This document shows, one piece after another, positions 37,501-52,500 of a DNA stretch of 64,000 nucleotides. Position 1 is the stretch's first letter; each line of letters opens with the position of its first letter. The notes below the pieces were generated by a model. That model had not been told where the DNA came from, searched no databases, and saw only the letters and a list, made by a program, of their open reading frames with translations. Source of the DNA: Chelonoidis abingdonii (taxonomy: Eukaryota; Chordata; Testudines; Testudinidae); the NCBI RefSeq assembly GCF_003597395.2, contig NC_133771.1:131677490-131741489 (forward strand), read 5' to 3'. A program made the translations under genes and the position numbers.

Positions 37501-40500
37501 AAGACTATTATTGCAGAAGTGCTGAGTGATTCATTTAGCAGGAATCTTTTGGCCATCATACTCAGCTGGTTGAGGCTCTGGTCTTTCTTTTCCAAACATT
37601 TTTGAAATATAGAAGAGCTGTGTAAATCCTTATGTAGTGACAGTGGAAGTTGAAATACTGGTCATTTAATTTAATTTATCAATAATGCCTTACATGGGAG
37701 ATGTATAATCAAGCTCTTAAATGGACTTTGCTTGGTGCTAATCATCCATCTTTCAGACATGAAGCTGTATGCTTAATCTGAAGATGCTCAGTCTGAAAGT
37801 ATTTAGTTAGTTGCAATATTAAGGACTTTCTGCATGCTGTTTTAATGTAAAACGTTGTGAAGATTGTCATAGGATGTGTTGCAGCATGCTGTTAGATAAG
37901 CAGTACAGAAAATTAGGTGTCATGGCAAGTTATAGCCATGTCTTAAATGTGTTTGGCACAAGGTGAGGGGCTCATTGTCACAACAAGTGATGATATCACA
38001 TCATGAGATAAACACTGATGTGTTGCTGTGTTAATGAAGTGATCCTATACATTTTCTAGTCAAAACAAAAAAAGACTACTCTGGACACTTGTGCTCATCC
38101 AAGGTTAGTCCACTTCACTTCCTCCTCAATAACAAGGTTTCCTTTTTGAGTTTTTATTTTAGATGCGTAAAAACTGAAACTAGTTTTGTTGCTTCCCATT
38201 TTACTCCAGTTTTGGGGAATTTGAATGTGGATGTGGAGTACATTAAGTGGTGCATTCCAGCAGTAGTTTCAAAGTCCTAGTGTTTCTGTTTTCCCTCTGA
38301 TACATATATCAGCAGTTCTGAATGACACATCACTTACAGCTTAGTCTCTAACCGCCACCTTGCTTCTCAAAAATACTTTAGAATAGAGAACAAAAACTGG
38401 ATTCATTTTTTTGTATGTAAAAATAAAACTAAATTTTAAAAAGAAAATTCATGTGATGAAGGCAGGGGAGTCCAATTGCTGTAAAATAGGATAGAATAGT
38501 ACAGCTTGTTATGAAGGAGGGGACAGAAAAACTCATATGGTAGAAGCTGCTTAATTGGAACACCCTGCTGAATTCCCATCATCTTGATTTCACAGCTGTT
38601 TCAATTAAGTAGTTTCCCTAAATATTACTTAAGATTATCACCGTATGTTTCTCCAACTTGAATTGCTTAACTGATGCTTGGTTATATACTAGCTATATTA
38701 TTACTGCAGAGATCTTGCTTTAAAATTGGTAATTTATTTCAATTATCAAAACATTAAAATTGGCACAAACTATACATCACTGAATGTTTTCTGGCTGTCA
38801 CTATGTAGAACAGAGGAAAAGTGTACTGATAAGTTTTGACTTTCATTAACACCTGTATCTGTATTAGGCCAGAAGTCATCCCAGCAAAGTACCTTTGAGC
38901 AACTACACTTCTTTTAAAGCAGCAACACACTTATTCTGTTTTAACAGGGAAAACTTGTTTTCAGAACTTATGCCACTAATGTAATTATTCACATCTTATA
39001 TAAATGGCTTCAGCTGTCACTCAGATTAAAAAAAAAGTATATCTGAATAAAGCACATTACAGCTGAAGGCATATTACAACATTCAAAAAAAAGTTTGAAA
39101 TGTCAACGTGCATAGCAAGAAAAAGAATCCAGAAAACTAGTAACGAGTGGCTGCTTTGGAATTTTTCATTCATTTCTTTTGTTTAAGAGAGTGGAAATTT
39201 TTACTTTTGGTGCTGGCATTGCCTTGACAGTATACACCTCTACCCCGATATAACGCTGTCTTTGGGAGCCAAAAAAGTTTACTGCATTATAGGTGAAACC
39301 GCATTATATCGAACTTGCTTTGATCTGCCAGAGTGTGCGCCCCCCCCGCCCCACAGCATTGCTTTACCATGTTATATTCGAATTTGTGTTATATCAGGTC
39401 GTGTTATATCGAGGTAGAGGTGTAACTGGCTTTCCTGTTTCCTGAATGTCTACAAACTCCATTTTAGTAAATTTGTGCACTACTTTGTCATGCTGAGTAT
39501 ACAATGTTGAGTTGTTCCCTGAAAATAGGCATATAAATGACAAAATTACCTGGAAAATCAGTTATCCTTACAGAGCTTTTGTGCAGTTTGTGTGCAGTGG
39601 ACGCTTCTGCTGGTCCTTGACTTAGAAATCCTCTTTTGTGTCTGACTAATTACCCACTGTGCTTTTTATGATACCAGGCCCACTTGGTATATTTCCAAGG
39701 GTTCTGAAGGAGCTTAAGTATAAAGTGTTTGAACCACTAGCAAAACTGTGCAATCTCTCATTAAAAACAGCTACTGTACTGGAGAATTGGAGGATAGTAA
39801 ACGTGTCTATGGATGATTTGTGGAATTGCAGGGCAGTAAACCGTATATCTGTACCTGCTAAATAGGTTAAAATTATAATTAAAAAATAGAATAATAAAAT
39901 ACCTGGAAGATCATATTACGTTAGGATCTAACTAGCATGGTGTCTGCATAGGAAATAGTATCTCACTGATCTACTAGAATTCTTGCAACATGTCAAAGTA
40001 GTGGATAAAGTTGATATAATTTATGAAAAATGAAATCATGGGATGAAAGGCAAATTATTAGATCATAACCTGGCTAAGAGGAAAAATAAAAGGAAAAATG
40101 TACTCATAGCAAAAAGTTGACAGCAGGATGCCTTAAGCTTATATGTCATACCCAGTGTTTTAATATATTTATAATCTGGAAAAGAGATGAGCAGGGAGAT
40201 ATCTAAATTTATGTAAGAGACAGTTCTTTGAATGATTGCGCATGTCAGTTCCACTTCAGGGGGTGGGATGGGCGGTGTGTGTGTGCAGTTATGAGAGATT
40301 TTTCCCTTAGTGGTACCCATTTGAATGGCACATGCGCCCTTTGCTGCATATTCCACCTTGCAAAGATATAAAGGGCAGAGCTGCTGCCCACCCCCCTCAG
40401 TTCCTTCTTGCGGCCTTTGACAGTTGTTGGAAAATGTGATTTTTGCTATTGCAGGTTTTTTCCTATGTTTATATGGTTGTTACTCGTTTCAGTAATTTCA

Positions 40501-43500
40501 GTAGTTTAAACTGTTTATGGAAAAGAGTTTTCTTTTGAAGTGTTTGTAAATATTTTGGTTCCCATTGCTGGGTTATGCCTTGGTCACTGGGTTTCAAGCC
40601 CTGCTTTCCTTCAAGAAACTGATGCCAGCGCGTGACCTGCAGTCCAATTGCCTGAAGTGTCTTGGGGAATCTCACATCAGGGACCGTTTTCAAATTTGCA
40701 GGACTTTAATCCAAGAACCAAGACAGAGACAGGGAGCCAGGCCTAAGTTTCTTCTCAGGGAAGTGGCTTTGTGTCCACCCTCAGAGTGATCCCACTCAAG
40801 GAAGGTAGCGAGTGCATCTGTGTCAATCAGAAATGCTCCGTCTCCGAAGTACTGAGGAAGAGCTACCAGAAGATGGTATGTAAGGGTTCAGTATCTGGGA
40901 GAGCAAAGTCCTCAGCACCGAAGTTTAGCAGACATTTGTACAAGTACGACAGAGTGCACTCCACATCCACTCCGAGACAGTCATCTGCTCAGCAGGGACT
41001 ATCAGCATCAGCACCTCTGAGGTGGCTTCGTCTGGTTCAACGGTACAGGAGATTATCCCGGTACCGTCTGCTCCGGAAGCTATGCGGCAGCATGGGACCT
41101 ACTGAGTGTCTCAGGATCCGCTTTGCGAACAATCCAGGAGTCTTCTTGCCCAGTACCAGCACCTGCTGTAACTGTATCATCCCGGCAGATGGTACCATCC
41201 ATGCCTCCAGTCTTCCACCTGCCTCTTTGTTTGCCTCTACTGTCCAAAGGGAAGCTGGCCATAATCTTACCATAACTGCTGTGTCCGGGCTCCCAACATT
41301 AATCGCCAGCACCAATGGGAACAGCCCCTTCCTAAGAGGCTGATTTATCTTCGGACTCTGAGGTTGTGTCTGTGTCACAGCCAGACCAGGAACAACTCCA
41401 TTCCTCTTCCACCACCTACCATCCTTTTTAAAGGCGAACATTTATTGAATATTCAATCATAAAGGACATTATTTTTATTCATCAAACAAACTCAAGAAAC
41501 TAAAACTTAACTTATTTTTTTTAAATTAAACAACTAAACTTTACTTAAAAAATGAGACACAAAATACCAAACTTTTGCTGTAGTGATAACCAGGCGTATA
41601 CAAAGATACAGTCAATTTTCATTATCTTTATCTTTAACCAGATAATGAGCTAACCTAAATTGACCAAAACAGATTAAGGTTTCTTCTTCTTCCTGTCCTA
41701 GAGAGTATGTCGCTCGCCAGGTGTTATGGACTTATTTACAATGATATGACTGAGGAATTTAACTGACAAAGCCAATTCTTGTTCAGTGTACAAAATCATA
41801 AGTGAGTTGAGGCACTGTTGGGACATTGTGCTTCTTAGTTTGTTTTTTACATGTGCTACTTTCGAAAAGGCTCTTTCACGTGAACAGCTTGTAACAGGTA
41901 AGAGTGCAAAGCATTGAACAGGTTTGTAAAAGGCCTGGAACATGGAAGACTGATCCGATTCCTTTAGCCAATGAAGCCACTCTCTGGTGGTGGTCATAGT
42001 GGCTACCTTTAGGAACAGATCCGTCATAATCCCAAAGCAATCTGACTTCAGCTTCCAACTCATCCAAGGACACTTTAAATTTGTTGGCAATGATTCTCAT
42101 ATTGTCCCTGCCAATGTCTCAGCTCAGCAGTTTTCCCATTGCAGTCACAATTTTACAAGTCTCCTGTTCAAATTGCTGGTCAGTGCCGGTAATCACTGAG
42201 TCTAGGAGTGAGTAAAATGAAGTTATTCTCTCCTGCTTCTCTTTTGTATCAAAGTGATGCTGGGATGCAGACACGTCATCAATATGAGTGGCTGTTTTTC
42301 TCTTCTTAACTGGGGGAATCGATATATCATTCTCTACACACATTTTCACACTGTCATTGAAAATAGATTGAAAATATTCTGGGACACTTCTCATCGCAGC
42401 GAAAGAGTTACTCAAGCTTTTCACCCCTGTCATTGCAGTAAGTAAGTTGAGATCTGGAGCTTGAAGAGCCTTACTCACTTTTACCCCTTCTGGAGAACAG
42501 GGTATATCATGTGAAGGGCAAAGATGAACTTGAATGAATTTAGTTCATGGATAAGGCCCCTGGCTTTTATTTTAGCGTCAGCAAGACGAGTTGTTTTGAT
42601 AATCTCTTGTAAAGCTTGTAAAATAATGGAGTAGTCTTGTTTTACAGCAGCCACTGCTTCTGCTCTGCATGCCCATCTTGTGTTTGATAATGACTTCAAA
42701 GTCTTCAACTGGGATCCTACATCTTGTGAAATCTTCTCAATTACTGCATGTCACATAGGACTCCCCTCCATGAAGGCATAAACAGTCTGACTAACACCAA
42801 AAAAATCATACAGCTCTGTTTCCTTTACTTGAAGTGAATGCATCTTCTAGGACGAGCTTAAAACAATGTGCGTAGTAGTGTAGATAGAGTATTTAATTGT
42901 TTGTTTGTTTCTTTACATTTCATTTGAACTCCCACAGTACATCCAGACATAGTAGATGCACCATCAAAACAGACAGACATCACTGGTGACCAGTCAATTT
43001 TAAGAATGCCAAGGATGTCATTTAACTGGTCAAAAATAGATTGAGCATCAGCTGTTAACAGTCTCTGAACAGACACAAAATGTTCAACTGGACTTTGTTT
43101 TTCCTTGTCAGAATACCGCACTACAATGGATATCTGCTCATGGTGTCCACAGTCAGTGTTGTCAGCAATTATTGAGACCATTTTTCCATTTAGTGAAGAC
43201 ACAATCTTTTGTTGCACAACATTGTGCAAGGCCACAATTAAAGCATTTTGGATGCGATTACTCAGATAGGTAGCGTTTCAAGGAGATTGTTGCACATGCT
43301 TTGCCATTATGGGATCATATTTTTGGAGCATATTGACAAGATTTTAGAAATAAACCATTCTCAAAACTGTCAGCTTTTTCATTGACCTCTGAATGGTCTC
43401 TCACCTTTCGCCAAACACAGAACAATGTCAATCAGACGCTCCATTATGCTTTGGTTATGGCACCATTCTTCTTGTTTTGACAGATAAGCCTGCTTGCCCT

Positions 43501-46500
43501 CAACCAACAATACATCAGTAGGTTTCCCTTCATTAAAACTTTACCATGAAGCACAGCTCAACGCATGAGATTTTGACATTTGGTCGTTTTTAAAACATTT
43601 GTTAGCCCTGTGCCAGTTTCTGAATCCCTTATTAATAAATGCTGGATCAGTGTGACCTTTGTTTGCTGCATCATTAGAGGAGAAGAAATGGCAGTAAAAG
43701 CAAAATTCTGCATCCTTTGATGGGCTATATTCTAACCACCTACCCTTTCATACCAATCAGACTGAAAACTTTTTTTTTTTTTGTTTATTCCCTATTTTAC
43801 TTCTAGGAAACATGCTCAGTCTAGGCTGATAAAGACCTCTAGATAATAGAGACGAGCGTTCTAATCTGTTTTTTGGAATATCACAGACCGAGTCATCAGA
43901 TGCAATGTTTGATGGCTTTGAATAGGAACTATGCTGACCTGAACTAAGAGACAAAGTCTGTTTCTGTTGGTCATTACTCAGTTTATTGCAATCACTGAAA
44001 CTGGTGGCGGCATTATCTTCATGTAAGTTCTTAACCGAGAAGTCTGAGGTATTTGCACTACTATCAGCACATTCATTATAATTTAGTTTGCCTGCTCCTT
44101 TTCTTATCTTAACAACGGACCAAACCATATTTTAAAATTAAAAGGGGGTATCATACGATTGAATTAAAAGGTAAAGCCACAGGCTTGTTATGCTGTTTCA
44201 GTAGAGTACACGTGACAAAGATTACAAACGCTGTAGACGCTGTGCTGGGCACACCTGATGCAGCCGCTTATATAGGTCAAAGAATTTTCTAGAATAGTAG
44301 TCGGAGGGGGAGAGGGGAGGACCAATGGTAATGCGGCGGCACCGCAGTAGTGGGGACGCATGCTGGGAGCGAACGTGGGCTTTTTATACATTTCTACAAC
44401 ATCTATATTACGCAATTCGGTGCTGATTGCATAATACAACAATCCAAACTTTAAAACGAAAAGAGCATATCATGCGATTTAAATTAAAACACACAGCCAC
44501 TTTTTTCATGCTGCCCTTGCAACGCCTCCAGGTACCTCCCCCAGAGCTTCTACTGGCCACGGTTCTCAGTTCCCGGCCAATGGAAGCTGTGGGGGTGGTG
44601 CCTGGAGTAACACATGGAGCTCTTCCCTGCCCCCACCCCCCCGAGGCCCAGGGACGTGGTGCTGACCGCTTCTGAGAGCGGTGTGGAGCCTGCGGCACCA
44701 CGGGGGTGCAAGTCCCATGGGCCGGATCCAAAGCCCTGAGGGGCCAGAGCCAGGCCGTAGTTTGCCCACCCCTGCATTAGGATGTGCCTGGGCACACCCT
44801 GTGTGCACGCCTATGCTTGGAACACTTAAAAGGAAACTGAACAAAGGTGTAATAAACTGACAGTAGGGAATCATTTTGCATTATCAGAAATGTAGTAGAG
44901 AAATGCTGTATGTCTTTTCTATCTTCTGTGGAAAATTTTGTTTTGTACATATAAAGTGATTGCTTTGATAGCAAGCTTTACATAAACATCAGAATGACCA
45001 TACTAATCAGACCAATGGTCCATCTAGCCCAATATCCTATTTTCTGACAGTGGCTGATGCCAGATGCTTCAGAGGGAGTGAACAGAATGGGGCAGTTTAT
45101 CAAGTGAACCATCCCTTGTCCAGTCCCAGCTTCTGTCAGTCAGAGGTTTAGGAACACGTAGAGCATGGGGTTGCGTCCCTGACCATCTTGACTAATAGCC
45201 ATTGATACCTATCCTCTATCATCTTCTCTAATTCCTTTTTGAACCCAGTTATACTTTTGGTCTTCATAACATCCGCTGGCAATGAGTTCCACAGGTTGAC
45301 TGTGTGTTGTGTTTAAAGTAGTACTTTCTTTTGTTTGTTTTAAATATGCTATCAATTTAATTTCATTGGGTGACCCGTGGTAATGTGTTGTGTTATGTGA
45401 AGGGGTAAATAACAATTCACTTTCTTCATACCATTCATGTATTTATTGACCTTTATCATTTCCCCCCCAAGTCGTTTCTTTTCTAAGATGAACAGTCTCA
45501 GTCTCTTTAATCTCTCCTCATATTAAACCTGTTCCATACTCCCAATTGTTTTTGTTGCCCTTCTCTGTACTTTTTCCAATTCTAATTTATTTATTTATTT
45601 ATTTTTTTGAGATGGGGCATGCAGTACTGTATGCAGTCAGTATTCAGGGTGTGGCCATACCATGGGTTTATACAGTGGCATTAGTGGCATTACATACCAT
45701 GGGTTTATACAGTGGCATTAGTCGGGACTGTGTTTTCCAATGTACATAACTTTGCATTAATCCCCATTGAATTTCATTTGCCATTTTGTTGCCCAATCAC
45801 CAGTTTTGTTAGATCCCTTTGTAACTTTTCAGTCAGCTTTGGATATAACTATCTTGAGTAATTTAGTTTCTTCTGCAAACTTTGCCACCTCACTGTTTAC
45901 CCCTTTTTCCAGATCATTTATGAATATATTGAACAGTACTGGTCCCGGTAGAGATCCCTGGGGGACACTGCTATTTATCTCTCTCTATCGTGAATACTGA
46001 CCATTAATTCCTACCCTTTGTTTCCTGTCTTTTAACCAGTTACTGATCCATGGGAGGACCTTTCCATTTATCCCATTATTGCCTATTTTGTTTAAGAGCT
46101 TTTGATGTGGGACCTTGTGAAAGGCTTTTTGAAAGTCCAGATATGCCTTATCCACTGGATCACCCTTGTCCACATGCTTTTTGACCCCCTCAAAGAATTC
46201 TAATAGATGGATGAGGCATGATTTCCCTTTACAAAAGCCACATTGACTCTTCCACAGCATATCTGTTAACATATGGCCTTGTCTACAGTTGCAGCGCATT
46301 AAATCAGCCTCAGGCACCATAACTCCTGAGGTGTCCACACTGGCAAGGCACTTAGAGCACCTGGACTCTACAGCTGGAGCGCTCCTGGTAATCCACCTCC
46401 ACAAGAAGCATAGAGCTTGCTGTGCCCAGGCTGGAGCGCCAGGGGTGTCAGTGTGGATGATGCGTTGCATTACTGCACTCTGATTGGCCTCTGGAAACAT

Positions 46501-49500
46501 CCAATAATCCCCTGAAGTCAAGTGGCAGCTCTGGTAATTATTTTGAACTCGGCTGCAGGCATGCGGATATCCCCTTTCAAAGCTCCGTTTCTGACATCCC
46601 GCATGCTTATCTGCTCCGGGACACACATTAGTCGTTACTGTGGAATGCTCCTGCTGCAGAGTGTGTGTGTATGTGTGAGAGAGAGAGGCGGGGGCAGGGG
46701 CTGATGTTGGGTTTCCCCCTTCCCCGTGCCGCTGTCTGAACTTACAAGATAGCATGCTAACTCACTCTGCTCCCCAAAACACAGTCTCTCCCTCTGTATA
46801 CAGACAACACACTCCTTGTCACGCTCTCCGCCCCCTCATTTGAAAAACAGCTGGTAATCTAGTAGGATACCCATGGAACAATGGGATTGGGAAACCTGCA
46901 TCATGTGACGCTGTGCCTGCCCCATTAGGCGTTGTAAACCCTGTCCAAAGCATGCGGCAGCCACTTGCACGCTGGGATAGCTACCACACTGCACTACTCT
47001 CTGTGGCGTTACAAGAACTGTTAACGTGGACATGCTCCACAGTCACAAGGAGCACAGTGTGAACACACAGCAGTGCTTTCCCTGCTGCTGTCTCTGAGGG
47101 CTGGTTTAACACCCGGTGTTCTATATCTGCAAGTAGTGACGTAGCCTATGTTTCTGATAAATCTGTTCTTTACTATAGTTTCAACCAGTTTTTCTGGTAC
47201 TGGAGTTAGACTGACTGCCTATAATTGCCAGGATCATCTCAGGAGCCTTTTTTAAAATTCAGTATTGTATTAGCTGTTTACCAGACATTTGGTATGGAGG
47301 CTGATGTAAGTAATAGGTTACATACCAGAGTTAGTAGTTCTGCAGTTTCATATTTGAGTTCCTTCAGAACTCTTGAGTGAATACCATTTGACCCTGGTGA
47401 CTTGATAAATTGAAGCATATTAATTTGTTCCAAAACTTCCTCTATTGACACTTCAATCTGGGACAGATCCTCATATTTGTCACCTAAAAAGAATGGCTTT
47501 GGTGTGGGAATCTTCCCCCACATCCTCTTCAGTGAAGATGGATGCAAAAGCTCATTTAGCTTCTCCACAACAGCCTTATCTTCCTTGAGTGCTGCTTATA
47601 GAGTATCCTCTTTAATAAATCCTTCCATAAGGGATGTGTCTGTCCAAACCATGTGCTCCTCCAGACCTGTTGGCATTCCCTCATTCCTTAGTTTAAAAAC
47701 TCTTCTATTACAGGCTTCTCTGGGGAGTTCCTCATGAAATTTGTTCATATAGAAACTAGTATCTGACAGATGTTAGTCAGTGTCCATTATTTTATTTGCC
47801 AGACAATTACCTCTTCCAGATGAGGATAGATTGTTAATGTTCTCATGAAAATTTCCACATGGCCACAGAGAGAACATCCCTGAAGATGGGAAAATTTAGT
47901 TGCAATGATTTACTGCTTAAAAAAACTTGCTATATATAAATGCAGATTAGAGTGGTTTAAACTACTCATGGTTGTTGTTTTTTTTTCCATTTCTTTGTGC
48001 TGTTATTATTTTTTGCGTAGATACCAAGGTATAAAGGACATCGTAAACTGAAAAAGTGCTTGGACAAGGCTGGTGAGCAGGTAAAATGCATAAGAGGAGA
48101 AGATGCTGGCAGGTGCTTTTAGTCTTCCTTTAGGAAAACAGATTATACTAAAAAATAAAATAAACTGACAATGCAAACACTAAAGTTTATTGTAATTTAG
48201 CTATTAATATAAAGGTATAGAAATGGCACTCTAAGGCACCATGCTTAGAATATTATATACATAAAAAGCTTACTATATAAATCATACTAACAAATGAAAA
48301 ATTAAGCCTTCTGTTGGGCACTTCATTGTGAACTAATGCTGTTGACGTGTGGAGGGAACGACAACCGCATGAGTTTAAGTGTAGAATGTCTTCAAGTTTG
48401 AATTTCTAAGGGCTTTTTTCTTAATGTTGCAGTAATTTGGCATATCCTCCCAAAACTAATCTGTGAAGCCATTAATCTTCTCCTTTACAACCCTCCTTAA
48501 GACTCATTTTTACCTTAAGACATCACCAGATGATAATGGGTAGATAGAAAGCTAGTGGGGATAAATTATATTTAATTGTAAAATAAATCCTTTAAAAAAT
48601 TATTTGGAACCATTATGTACGTGCTTTTACTACTGTCATGCTTACTCACCATCTCCCTTTCTTCTTGTTGCGTATTGCATTTGTTTCTTGTCTTTAAATG
48701 ATAACTGGATTCTGCTACTCTTATTTATGTTTATTACTTTACTTTGCATTCTCCCATTAAAACTGGGAGTGATTGTAGGTTAAGGTACCACTCAATCTTG
48801 GTAAGGGAAGTGGGATCTTACTGTGTAAGGATGGTATAAATCAGGACTACAACAAATAGTTGCTGCTGTGTATTTGACCTTTCTGAAAAAAAATTCACAG
48901 CCACCTTTCAGAGTTTACTATCTTTGCTCTTTTCTCTGCGTTTTGCATCACAAGTGATTAGAATATATGAATAGATTAACTGCCAGATTTGATTTGATTT
49001 TTAATGTACTTTGTTTGTTACTTGGCTTGCGAATAGGATCTTAAATAACTAAACTTTAAGAATCAGCTTTTTATAAAAATATTAGCCAGTTGAGTTTTAA
49101 TTTAGAAAAAATTGCTCTTGATTTGTAACCTTGTCTGTCTGCATCAGATTTCCACTAATTTTTACAATCTCTTTAAAAAAGAAACTTAAGTGGAAATATC
49201 AATATCACTTCAGTTTTAGTAGTATTGCTGTATAACATGAGGTGTTTTGCTCTCCCACTGTAGAATATTCCTTGAACGAATAATTTTTAAAACTGACTCT
49301 TTTTTGCTTTGTAACATGGTTCGCGATTAACTAATAAACACTTTTGGAAGATAACTTGTAAATCACAAATGATCCAACTTCCCCGGCACATACCACTCTT
49401 GACCTCTTCACATTTAAAATGTCTAACTTTTTAGGATGTTTAATTTGAAAAAGAGTTGTGTGGGAGAGTGATAAAAATGCTAAAACCCCATGGCTGTTAG

Positions 49501-52500
49501 TTGATTTCCCTCTCAAGTACTTGTAAAATGAATGCGTTTTCAATTCTGTATTAAAATTTGTCATTAAAGGTATTATTGAATGGCAATAGCTCTCTCCATA
49601 GTTAAGGTTACAACAATATTTGAATTATAAGATGGATTTTCAACATTCCTCTAAGTCAGTGGTTCACATCCAGGGGTATATATACCCTTTGAGGGGCACA
49701 CAGAGGTCTTCCAAGAGATATGTCAACTCATCTAAATCAGTGTTTCTCAACCTGGGGGTTGTGACCCTTGGGGGGGTGTCACAGGATGAGTTTGAGGGGG
49801 GTGCAAGTGCAGGACCAATGTTAGAGGGCGGCAAGCAGGGCAGTTGTTCGAGCCCTCACGCCACAGGTGGCCACACAAAGCTGGATTACAAGCTTCAGTC
49901 CCGGGTGGCAGAGCTTAGGATACAGTGCCAGATGGCAGGGCTCTGGCTTCAGGGGTACAGTAGTCTGGAAAGGTTGAGAACTGCTACTCTAAGTTCCTTC
50001 AGAGATGTTTCTTCCTCAGACTTGATGCAGATTTGTCTATGGACAAACAGTAACTCTTCTGGCCAATCTGAGGTGAATTGGACAAACTATTTCTGAGAAA
50101 AGGAAGTTGGAAATCTAGGTATAATTCAGATGTGGAGAGATTACTATAATGCTGTTTGCTATGTTTAGCTTCCAAAATGATGAGCCTTATTCAGAAGATC
50201 TTGCAGAATTCTAGTGACACTTTACAGAATCGAGGGTGCATATAATCGTTCTCTTCTGTGTTAAGAGTTGTCAGAATTCCCTGTGAGGCTGCTGCTTAGG
50301 TCTGTCAGACCATGTTATGCATACATAGCATCTGCGGGATGTTGTAAAGATAGTCAAAATGCTGAGTTTTGTTTTTTTTTGTTTTTTTTTTTAATATAAT
50401 GGATCAAGTGCCCCTCCACAAGCCATATGAATGTAATTCAGTGTTTTTCTAACTGTGTAAGAGAGTTTTTTTTTTTCCATGAATAACCTCACCCTCTAAA
50501 TAGCCAGTCATCCAGTAACTGTTTCAAATTATTTCACTCTGCACACCTCCTGGAAAAGTATCACTGGTGTTCTGTAGAATGTTGTTTGAGAATAAAATAC
50601 TTCTGAATAGAGCTGGTTGGAGAAATTCCAGTGTAACATTTTTTCATCAGAATTTGCTGATTCATTGAAATTGAAAAGTTTTTCATGGAGATGGTTCCAA
50701 TTTGATTAAATTCCTTTGAAACTTAGGCAAGAAACATGCCTGGCTTTCTGCTAACTTGCTCACCCAGCTCCTTGGCAGCCTGGGCTCCTAGGGTTCCTGA
50801 GGTCCGTGCCTCTGGGGCAACCCATTATGTAGACTTGCCTTGGAGATGGGGCTCCAGTCTCTTTCGCAGAGAACGTATACATGCTGAGGTTTTGTTCCAA
50901 AGGGGGGGCGAGACTGCCACAAAATGGAATTATCTTTCTCCACCAAGCTCTACTTCCGAATTCTGTTCCCACCTTCACTGACTACCTTTTAAAATGTGAT
51001 TCTACTCTGAAAAGTGACTGTCTAAAAATAACACTTTCTTACACAATGGAGTTGTTGCTTGTATGCATTCAGAGTCTTCTCTGCTGAATATTAACTAGTA
51101 AGTTTTGATTGTATTTTATTCTTGTTCAACTTGCAAGAGCCAATGCAACTAAGAGTGAGTAAACAGTATTCCATCCTTTCTTGTGCATCATCAAACTAAT
51201 TATTTAAGTTCCAATCATCTATGTCTCTCAGAACCCCTTTGATGCCAGTGAGTTTGTACAGTTGTCACTAACACAACAGTTTGGCTTTACTACTTGTGGT
51301 GTTGCGTAAGAAGGAAGGAGCATAGCTTAATTCTCAGTTTAAATTGACTTTGTGCCATAATTATTAGAATAAACAACATTTTACTTGGAAAAATGAGCAC
51401 ATGTGGTCGTGAAAGCCATTGGGAAATATGGAGTGCCGTGTTAGCATAGTCACTTTACATAGTTCTGCACATGAATATTTTGTTCTGCTATTTTTGTTTG
51501 CAGTGGTGTTGTAGTCATGCGGGTCCCAGAATATGAGAGAGACAAGGTGGGTGAGATAATATCTTTTGTTGGACTAATTTCAGTTGGTGAAAGAAACAAG
51601 CTTTCCAGCTCCACAGAGCTCTTCTTCAGGTCTGTGGAGCTCAAAAGCTTCTCTTTCACCAATAGAAATTGGTATAGTAAAAGGTATTACCTTATGCACC
51701 TTGACTCTCTCTTGCATTTATATAGTATCTTCATCAACATTTATTTTGCAATACCCCTATGGTAAGTAAGTATTGATAACCTCTTTTTTTATACTGTTGA
51801 TTGGCAAACAGAGAGATAAAGGGTAAGTACCTTGATTACAGTTGTGCAGAGTAGTCTTGGAACCAAGTTTAGAACACAAGTCGTTAGCTCTGTCCCATAA
51901 ATAATCCAGCTGTAGAGTCCCCCATACTTAATATCCCTAGCTCTATATTCCGACAACATCTGTTAACTATGTTCGCAAGGTTAAAAAAATTGAGTACTCA
52001 AATATTAGGAGAACATTTAGATAGAAGTGGAAGACTGAAACATGCCTAGTTAGCAACTAAATTGCCTACACAAAAAGTAAATTTTACTAATTTCTAGTAC
52101 ATTTTTCTGCATTACAGTATTTTTGGTTCATTTGACTTTGCTTCTAGGTATAACCTATATTATAAAGCCCTATAGAGGGGATGGGATAGGGTTTGTTTGT
52201 TTTTTTAAAGAGCTCTTTAGATAGCTTTGAAATAGGATTTTTTTCTTAGTTGATACACTTGTATGGGTACAAAAATAGAAAAATTAAATCAATTTGAAAA
52301 ATTGATTACGTGGATGACTTGCATAGTGTATGTTCCCTGATGGTTCCTTATTAACAGTTGAACTGCAGTTCAGTTATGAGAAACTATATTTCCATGACTT
52401 CACTCAAGAAAAGGCATTTTCCCTCCTGTAAATTTGATAATTTTATTTATTTATTTATTTTTAAGGTTGCCGAAACCAGTCAAAGTGATACAAGTATTTC

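Larger units (their letters stand above)
37414..48020 (+). other. CEP43 intron 6 (10.6 kb)
   Basis: 37414-39230 is AT-rich with no gene. After that come a mariner MITE, a CR1 fragment, a DIRS-like 5' fragment, a hAT transposase relic, and a CR1 split by a Harbinger MITE up to 47760. The last 260 bp before exon 7 contain nothing recognisable. Confidence 0.85.
48081..52465 (+). other. CEP43 intron 7
   Basis: It contains two hAT MITEs and a fold-back repeat (49.66-51.72 kb). The remaining segments, 48081-49648, 49995-50599 and 51720-52465, are AT-rich without genes. The intron ends in a (TTTA)n tract that forms the polypyrimidine region of exon 8. Confidence 0.85.

Noticed and set aside
45985..46755. 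256-codon minus-strand ORF as one protein
   Set aside because: It is a chance fusion: the C-terminal third is CR1 reverse transcriptase and the rest is inside the inserted Harbinger element.
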